The notes beneath the pieces are model-generated. The model saw only the letters and a program-made list of their open reading frames with translations, was not told the DNA's origin and made no database searches. A stretch of DNA of 36,058 nucleotides from Clostridia bacterium (GTDB lineage Bacteria; Bacillota; Clostridia; Oscillospirales; Acutalibacteraceae): the NCBI GenBank assembly GCA_017410325.1, contig JAFQRA010000008.1, positions 1 to 36,058 on the forward strand. Reading direction: 5' to 3'. This document shows, piece by piece, positions 30,757 through 36,058 of this stretch (within the stretch, counting starts at the first letter, position 1; every line of letters starts with the position of its first letter). Made by a program: the position numbers and the translations under genes.

Positions 30757-30782
30757 ATTTTGAGGGGCTTTTACAGTATAAT
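30754..30782 (+). promoter_or_regulatory. Promoter of the MerR/TipAS gene
   Basis: TTGATT (30754-30759), 17-bp spacer, TATAAT (30777-30782). The -35 overlaps the last hairpin of the array. The spacer is 17, not the 19-20 bp of promoters that MerR proteins activate by twisting, so autoactivation of that kind is not suggested. Confidence 0.7.
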
Positions 30783-30869
30783 CTTCTCAAGTAAGAGATG
30801 CGAATTGTTTTCTGCCTATTGACTCTCACGCTGCGGTATGGTGTACACTTTTTCTGCGAGGTGATAGAA

Positions 30870-31595
30870 TTGAAAATGCGGATTAAAGAATTTGCGGAGT
30901 TTACGGGTGTCAGTGTGCGCACGCTGCATTATTATGATGAAATCGGCTTGCTTAAGCCGGCCTTTGTTGATAAGTTTACGGGCTACCGTTTTTACGATGA
31001 AAGTTCACTTGTTCGTATGCAGGAGATTCTCTTTTACCGTGAGCTTGATTTTTCTTTGAAATGCATAGCTGAAATTTTATCTTCTCCGAATTATGATAAA
31101 GAAAAGGCACTTGCAGAGCAGAAAAAACTTCTTATTCTAAAGAAGGAACGGCTGGAAAGGTTGATTGTTGCTATTGACGGTGCCGTGAAAGGAGAAAACA
31201 TTATGACCGCTTTTGACAGCAACGAGCTTGAAAATTACAAGCAGGAAGCGAAAGAAAAATGGGGCACAACGACTGCCTACAGGGAGCACACCAAAAAAAC
31301 GAAGGATTATTCAAAGGACAAGTGGAATAACCTTGCCGGGGAAATGGACGGAATTTTCGCAGAGTTTGCGGTGTGTATGAAAAACGGCGCAGAGCCCGAT
31401 TCTGATGAGGTGCAGAGCCTTGTGAAAGCACTGCAGAGCCATATTACCGAGAATTACTATCGTTGCACGAACGAAATTCTGGCAGGACTGGGTCAGATGT
31501 ATGTTGCGGATGAACGCTTCAGAAATAATATAGATAAGCATGCTCTCGGTACGGCAGAGTTTGTCAGCCGGGCAATAGAGGTCTATTGCAAGTAA
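30870..31595 (+). CDS. MerR-family regulator with TipAS-like effector domain
   Basis: 241 aa from TTG 30870, 6 nt after GAGGTG; ATG 30876 is an alternative 12 nt away, and the frame open from 30798 has no ribosome-binding site. The N-terminal MerR domain is clear: KEFAEFTGVSVRTLHYYDEI, GLLKPAF, TGYRFYDESSLVRMQEILFY. A coiled-coil dimer helix (about 78-110) leads to a TipAS-type helical domain (WGTTTAYREHTKKTKDYSKD onward, ending RNNIDKHALGTAEFVSRAI). TipAS domains bind thiopeptide-like or other hydrophobic drugs, so a drug-sensing role is plausible. No efflux pump gene is adjacent. Confidence 0.93.
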   Translation: MKMRIKEFAEFTGVSVRTLHYYDEIGLLKPAFVDKFTGYRFYDESSLVRMQEILFYRELDFSLKCIAEILSSPNYDKEKALAEQKKLLILKKERLERLIVAIDGAVKGENIMTAFDSNELENYKQEAKEKWGTTTAYREHTKKTKDYSKDKWNNLAGEMDGIFAEFAVCMKNGAEPDSDEVQSLVKALQSHITENYYRCTNEILAGLGQMYVADERFRNNIDKHALGTAEFVSRAIEVYCK

Positions 31596-31602
31596 AAATC
31601 GG

Positions 31603-31633
31603 GTCACTCTACCTGCGGTAGGGTGACTTTTTT
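31603..31633 (+). terminator. Terminator after the MerR/TipAS gene
   Basis: A perfect or near-perfect 11-bp stem (gtcactctacc / ggtagggtgac, one G-U) with a 3-nt loop and six T residues. Confidence 0.93.
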
Positions 31634-31672
31634 AGGTTCAGGGTGTATAATCCCATTAAAGGCGGTGCGGAT

Positions 31673-32578
31673 ATGGACAAACTTTCTGTAGGCAGGTTTA
31701 TTGCCGAGCAGCGTAAGGCTAAAGGGCTTACGCAAAAACAGCTTGCCGATGAGCTGAATGTTACAGACAAGGCCGTTTCAAAATGGGAAACAGGCAGAAG
31801 CTATCCCGACGTTGAAACGCTTGAACGTTTAAGTGGTTTTTTCGAGGTTACGGTGAACGACGTTTTAAGTGGCAAGGTAATCAGCCAAACGAGCTTTGCC
31901 GAAGAAGCGGACAAAAACGTTGTGCAGGTTATGCGGGAAACAAGGAAGGCAAAAAACATTTTAAAAGGTATAATAAAAGGCTTTGTTGCGTGCCTTTTTC
32001 TGGTGGGTTTTGCTTTCGGCCCCGTAAGATTTTTTATAACCTTTCCGCACTTCTTTTCCGAAACGGCAGAGGTTAACGGTTGGGAAATTACATACAACAA
32101 TCTTTTCAATGCCGCTTATCTTGACTGTTACATTGCCGACCCCGATGAGGAAGACTTTGATATAACCGTTCCCGATGAATACAACGGTTTACCTGTCACA
32201 AAATTCGGTCACAGCTCACTCGTTCCGACAGCGCCGTTTCATATAAATATGGATTCATATATAAACGCGCCCGAAGACAGCGAATACAATTGTTGTTTTA
32301 CAAAGGATATGATAGTCACCTGTACGGACGGCGAGCTTTTACGGATTGAAAACGTTGTGTTTAAAATGCATATAGGTAAAAATATCAAAGAAATCAAAGA
32401 CGTTGATATGGATTATTACTATCCGCATCTAAATGAGGATGGCAGTATCACGTTTTACCACCCCGTTGTAGAAATATATTGCTCAGAAGAAAACAAGCAT
32501 TTTTATTCGGAGGACGGAAAGCTGTATAAAAAAAGTGACGGTGCTTTGGTAACAGATTTTGAGTACAATTATTATTGA
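31673..32578 (+). CDS. Membrane-tethered XRE regulator with extracytoplasmic domain
   Basis: 301 aa from ATG 31673 (GGCGGTG 6 nt upstream). The N-terminal HTH (VGRFIAEQRKAKGLTQKQLA, VTDKAVSKWETGRSYPDVE, VTVNDVLSGK) is the type widespread in Clostridia. One membrane helix (about 100-120, GFVACLFLVGFAFGP) then leads to a mainly outside beta-rich domain of about 170 aa (WEITYNNLFNAAYLDCYIAD, DFDITVPDEYNGLPVTKFGH) that recalls leucine-rich-like surface modules. It could read an outside signal and alter DNA binding directly. Its neighbour has the same HTH and a different membrane part. Confidence 0.88.
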   Translation: MDKLSVGRFIAEQRKAKGLTQKQLADELNVTDKAVSKWETGRSYPDVETLERLSGFFEVTVNDVLSGKVISQTSFAEEADKNVVQVMRETRKAKNILKGIIKGFVACLFLVGFAFGPVRFFITFPHFFSETAEVNGWEITYNNLFNAAYLDCYIADPDEEDFDITVPDEYNGLPVTKFGHSSLVPTAPFHINMDSYINAPEDSEYNCCFTKDMIVTCTDGELLRIENVVFKMHIGKNIKEIKDVDMDYYYPHLNEDGSITFYHPVVEIYCSEENKHFYSEDGKLYKKSDGALVTDFEYNYY

Positions 32579-32622
32579 AATAATAAATAATATAAAGTAA
32601 TGTAGTGTGATTACTCTACCAA

Positions 32623-32647
32623 CGGTTGATAGCTCCCCAATCAACCG
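32623..32647. promoter_or_regulatory. 8-bp inverted repeat before the second XRE gene
   Basis: cggttgat (32623-32630) and atcaaccg (32640-32647), perfect, centred about 70 bases before the XRE ATG. It is a candidate operator. I see no convincing -35/-10 pair next to it. Confidence 0.45.
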
Positions 32648-32705
32648 ACGGTGTGTGGATTATATGAAAAATCGTAGCTATACTGAAGGTGAAAGGAGGC
32701 AACCT

Positions 32706-33314
32706 ATGGATCAGGCGAAAATCGGCAGATTCATTGCCGAGTGCAGAAAAAACAAAAACCTGACGCAGGCACAGCTTGCAGAAAAACTGAACATTACCGA
32801 CAGGGCAGTATCAAAGTGGGAAACAGGCAAAGCAATGCCCGATTCCTCGATTATGCTCGCTTTGTGTGATGTTCTTTCAATTACCGTAAACGATTTATTA
32901 TGTGGGGAGAAAATCATTATGGAAAACAGCAATCAGAAAAATGAACAGCTTTTGCTTGAAATGGCGAAAGAATTAGAGCGAAAAAACAAAACCATTTGGA
33001 CTTCTATGCGGGCAATTATGATTGTAAGTATGACAGCCCTGTTTGCAGGTATCTTAATCGCCGCATTTTTAATACCCGAAGGAATATGGCAACTTGTCAC
33101 AATTCTCGGTGTTTGCGTTGTGTTTTTGATACCGTGTTTTTATGCATTAAAGCTGGAAGTAAGTGTAGGCGCTTACAAGTGTAAAAATTGCGGCCACGAA
33201 ATTGTGCCTTCTTATTCGGAAGCACTGTGGGCAATGCACAGAGGAACTACTCGTTATTTGAAATGTCCTAAATGTAATAAACGCACTTGGTGCAAAAAAG
33301 TATTGAAGAAATAA
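32706..33314 (+). CDS. Membrane-tethered XRE regulator with C-terminal zinc ribbon
   Basis: 202 aa from ATG 32706 (AAAGGAGG 6-7 nt upstream); a longer in-frame start at 32607 lacks a ribosome-binding site. The HTH (IGRFIAECRKNKNLTQAQLA, ITDRAVSKWETGKAMPD) is close to the preceding gene's, pointing to duplication. Two membrane helices (about 98-120 and 127-148) follow a coiled coil (EQLLLEMAKELERKNKTIW), and the C-terminus is a zinc ribbon (CKNCGHE and CPKCNKRTWC) that by helix count returns to the cytoplasm. No ligand is known. Confidence 0.88.
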   Translation: MDQAKIGRFIAECRKNKNLTQAQLAEKLNITDRAVSKWETGKAMPDSSIMLALCDVLSITVNDLLCGEKIIMENSNQKNEQLLLEMAKELERKNKTIWTSMRAIMIVSMTALFAGILIAAFLIPEGIWQLVTILGVCVVFLIPCFYALKLEVSVGAYKCKNCGHEIVPSYSEALWAMHRGTTRYLKCPKCNKRTWCKKVLKK

Positions 33315-33388
33315 ATTCCCGTTTAGCGACTTCATTATTCATTAAAAATGTTTATTACCATATAGCTTTACAGCAGACTCCAAACAAA

Positions 33389-33458
33389 TGTCATTCTGAA
33401 CGCAGTGAAGAATCTTTTTACAGCCTTTAAGATTCTTCGGCTACGCCTCAGAATGACA
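33389..33458. repeat. TGTCATTCTGA inverted repeat, copy 2
   Basis: tgtcattctga (33389-33399) and tcagaatgaca (33448-33458) with internal complementarity gaagaatct / agattcttc, so the whole 70 bp can fold as one hairpin. It is followed by gagcgaagcgacccgaattt, a word also seen in the GCAAAGTGC elements. The interval 33315-33576 holds no gene. Confidence 0.85.
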
Positions 33459-33576
33459 TCTTTTTTATGCTTCGTTTTTAAAATCGGAGCGAAGCGACCC
33501 GAATTTATTATTTCTTCTTTATTATTTATTATTTTAAAAATTCGGGCTGCTTTTCTAAATTTTTCCTTGAAAATCC

Positions 33577-33605
33577 TTGACAAATCGGGAAACAGGATAT
33601 ATTAT
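33577..33605 (+). promoter_or_regulatory. Promoter of hrcA-grpE-dnaK
   Basis: TTGACA (33577-33582), 17-bp spacer, TATTAT (33600-33605), start expected near 33612, just before the CIRCE operator. Confidence 0.92.
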
Positions 33606-33616
33606 ATGGATAGAGT

Positions 33617-33643
33617 TTAGCACTCGGAACGACAGAGTGCTAA
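33617..33643 (+). promoter_or_regulatory. CIRCE operator (HrcA binding site)
   Basis: TTAGCACTC, 9-nt spacer, GAGTGCTAA: a perfect match to the CIRCE consensus. It begins 11 bases past the -10, so bound HrcA would block the start of its own heat-shock operon. Confidence 0.99.
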
Positions 33644-33677
33644 AATTAGCAGAGCAAGAGAAGGGAGGGCACAATAT

Positions 33678-34703
33678 ATGGAAATGACACAGCGCAAGCA
33701 GAAAATTCTTGCCGCCGTTGTGGAAAGCTACATTCGCACGGGTGAGCCGGTCGGCTCGAAAAACCTGCTGGGCGAGCTTGATTTTTCCGTTTCCTCCGCA
33801 ACCATCCGCAACGAGATGGCTGACCTTGCAGAGATGGGCTACCTCGAACAGCCCCATACCTCTGCCGGCAGAGTGCCCACAACCCTCGGCTACCGCTACT
33901 ATATCGACAAGCTGATGAATAAGCTTGAACCCACCGAGGAGGACAGACGGGCGATAGCCAAAACGGTTTCTTCGGGAAGCGGAGACCCCGAGCAGCTGCT
34001 CGAAAAGGCAGGCGAGGTAATTGCAAGGCTAACGGGCTGTGCGGCGGTTTCAACTATGCCGCTTGGCGAAAAAGCCACCGTGCGCCGAGCCGAAATTGTT
34101 CCCGTCGGCACAAGGACTGCTATGATAGTCCTGCTCACCTCGGCAGGCACGCTCAAAAGCAAGGCCTGCCGCAGCGATATGCCGATTACTCCGCAGACGG
34201 TTGAACGCTTCTACAGCGTTTGTGCAGCTCACTTTGTGGGCAAGCCGCTTGAGGATATTTCAACCGTAATGCTCCAGACGCTTGTTGCGTCCCTCGGCGA
34301 ACACGCTCTTGAAATGTCGTCGTTCTTCGTAACGCTTGCCGATCTGGCGGCGGATGCGCTGAGCAGTGACGTGTTGCTTGAGGGTCAGTCAAACCTCTTT
34401 AATCACAGAGAGCTTGGCGGCAACATAATAGAGCTTATGGAATTCCTGCGCAAGGGCGAGCCGATTTCAAAGCTGCTGTCCAAGGGCAAGGACGGAATCG
34501 ATATCAAAATCGGCACGGAAAACGAATACAAGCAGCTTGCAAATTCCAGCGTGATAATTTCCCACTACGATGTAAACGGCTCACGAAGCGGTGCGCTGGG
34601 CATAATCGGCCCGACAAGGCTCAATTACGCAAAGCTCATTCCGTATATGCAGTTCGTTTCGGGTCTTGTGGGCGATATCTTAAGCGAGAGTATAGACGAT
34701 TAG
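33678..34703 (+). CDS. hrcA: Heat-shock repressor HrcA
   Basis: 341 aa, full length. The N-terminal winged helix (RKQKILAAVVESYIRTGEPV, FSVSSATIRNEMADLAEMGY, LEQPHTSAGRVPT) is diagnostic, and the C-terminal GAF-like and dimer parts end with GSRSGALGIIGPTRLNYAKL followed by IPYMQFVSG. It binds the CIRCE just upstream and needs GroEL for folding in known systems. GGGAGG lies 6-8 nt before the start. First gene of the operon. Confidence 0.98.
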   Translation: MEMTQRKQKILAAVVESYIRTGEPVGSKNLLGELDFSVSSATIRNEMADLAEMGYLEQPHTSAGRVPTTLGYRYYIDKLMNKLEPTEEDRRAIAKTVSSGSGDPEQLLEKAGEVIARLTGCAAVSTMPLGEKATVRRAEIVPVGTRTAMIVLLTSAGTLKSKACRSDMPITPQTVERFYSVCAAHFVGKPLEDISTVMLQTLVASLGEHALEMSSFFVTLADLAADALSSDVLLEGQSNLFNHRELGGNIIELMEFLRKGEPISKLLSKGKDGIDIKIGTENEYKQLANSSVIISHYDVNGSRSGALGIIGPTRLNYAKLIPYMQFVSGLVGDILSESIDD

Positions 34704-34717
34704 AAAGGAAGGCAGAA

Positions 34718-35239
34718 ATGGCAGACGAGAACATCAAGGAAACAGAAACCCAAGAAGAAGTAAAAGAAGAAAAAAAGGAAAAGAAGCTCAAGAAAAAGGA
34801 TAAGACCGCAGAGCTTCAGGCTCAGCTTGAGGAGCAGCAGAACCAGTACCTGCGCCTTGCGGCTGAGTACGACAACTACCGCAAGCGCACACAGCGCGAA
34901 AAAGAGGCTCTCAACGGTGACATCAAGGCTTATATCCTCGGCGAGCTTCTCCCCGTGCTCGACAATTTCGAGCGTGCGCTGGCAAACAACGCAAACGACC
35001 TTGAAAGCTACAGCAAGGGTATTGAAATGATATTCACCCAGCTCGGCGACATTTTCAAAAAGCTCGGCGTTGAGCCCTTCGGCGAAGCAGGAGAGCCTTT
35101 TGACCCCCAGAAGCACAACGCTGTAATGCACATCGACAGCGAAGAATTTGACGAGAGCGTTGTTGCACAGGTTTTTGCAAAGGGTTACAGGCTCGGCGAC
35201 AAAATAATCCGTTGCGCTACCGTACAGGTTGCTAATTAA
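34718..35239 (+). CDS. grpE: Nucleotide-exchange factor GrpE
   Basis: 173 aa. An acidic/basic Lys-Glu-rich N-terminus (about 1-30) is followed by the long dimer helix (AQLEEQQNQYLRLAAEYDNY RKRTQRE, read in two parts) and the beta-wing (GVEPFGEAGEPFDPQKHNAV, then VVAQVFAKGYRLGDKIIRCATV). It releases ADP from DnaK. It starts 14 nt after hrcA. Confidence 0.98.
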   Translation: MADENIKETETQEEVKEEKKEKKLKKKDKTAELQAQLEEQQNQYLRLAAEYDNYRKRTQREKEALNGDIKAYILGELLPVLDNFERALANNANDLESYSKGIEMIFTQLGDIFKKLGVEPFGEAGEPFDPQKHNAVMHIDSEEFDESVVAQVFAKGYRLGDKIIRCATVQVAN

Positions 35240-35268
35240 ACAGTAAAAAATAAACCAACAATAAATAA

Positions 35269-36058
<790 letters not shown>

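Noticed and set aside
30798-30869. N-terminal extension of the MerR regulator
   Set aside because: The extra 24 residues do not belong to the MerR fold and no ribosome-binding site precedes 30798; GAGGTG before TTG 30870 fits better.

Overview
The window looks like a chromosomal segment of a low-to-mid GC Gram-positive gut-type bacterium of the class Clostridia, most likely Oscillospirales/Ruminococcaceae-like. Supporting signs are an N-terminally extended L27 with an adjacent Prp protease, a CIRCE-controlled hrcA-grpE-dnaK operon, a darA-holB-ricT-hflX cluster, a cohesin-like surface protein, a CD1247-type acidic protein, and many short palindromic repeats between genes. The assignment rests on gene content read by eye; no database search was run.

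Positions 1-13556 hold the accessory block: a type VII secretion locus of the Firmicutes type (T7SSb). In order it encodes the 3' part of a large protein with an acidic 14-residue tandem repeat, a zinc-ribbon plus HExxH metallopeptidase module resembling DA1, and a transglutaminase-like domain. Then come the FHA/FtsK ATPase EssC, a ubiquitin-like EsaB/YukD protein, two WXG100-superfamily proteins that lack a canonical W-x-G, a lipoprotein, a 708-residue lipase with a helical C-terminal half, a 64-residue helical protein, a membrane-anchored pseudokinase that fits the EssB position, and a second lipoprotein. The lipoprotein/lipase/small-helical trio closely parallels the S. aureus TilA/TslA/TlaA toxin system ('reverse LXG' lipase) and is the most exciting part of the window. 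A small membrane protein with two Cys pairs and its own promoter closes the block.

Positions 13700-15545 hold tRNA-Met and tRNA-Glu (minus strand), then a divergent SLOG-domain gene and XRE regulator sharing an intergenic region with two inverted repeats, then a gene-free stretch of palindromic repeats. Positions 15546-23422 are all minus strand: an acyl-CoA synthetase, rplU-prp-rpmA with an L21 leader, a cohesin-like membrane-anchored protein, a Thr-rich surface protein, a pair of bacterial PH-domain membrane proteins and a sialidase-like protein.

Positions 23879-27541 (plus) carry a TSCPD protein, the c-di-AMP receptor darA, holB, ricT and hflX. Opposite them are a CD1247-like acidic zinc-ribbon protein, efp and a metallophosphoesterase. 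Positions 29262-30527 carry three small conserved-looking hypothetical genes and two tRNA-Ser genes. Positions 30528-33314 carry a seven-hairpin repeat array, a MerR/TipAS regulator and two membrane-tethered XRE regulators. The window ends with promoter and CIRCE, hrcA, grpE and the 5' part of dnaK.

Between genes at least three families of dispersed repeats occur: (a) GTAGGG-flanked hairpins with variable, self-complementary stems (twelve copies), two sets of which form a composite element with covarying ends; (b) a TGTCATTCTGA inverted repeat; (c) a GCAAAGTGC-rich inverted repeat. The tatatcatca hairpin array is a fourth, local type.
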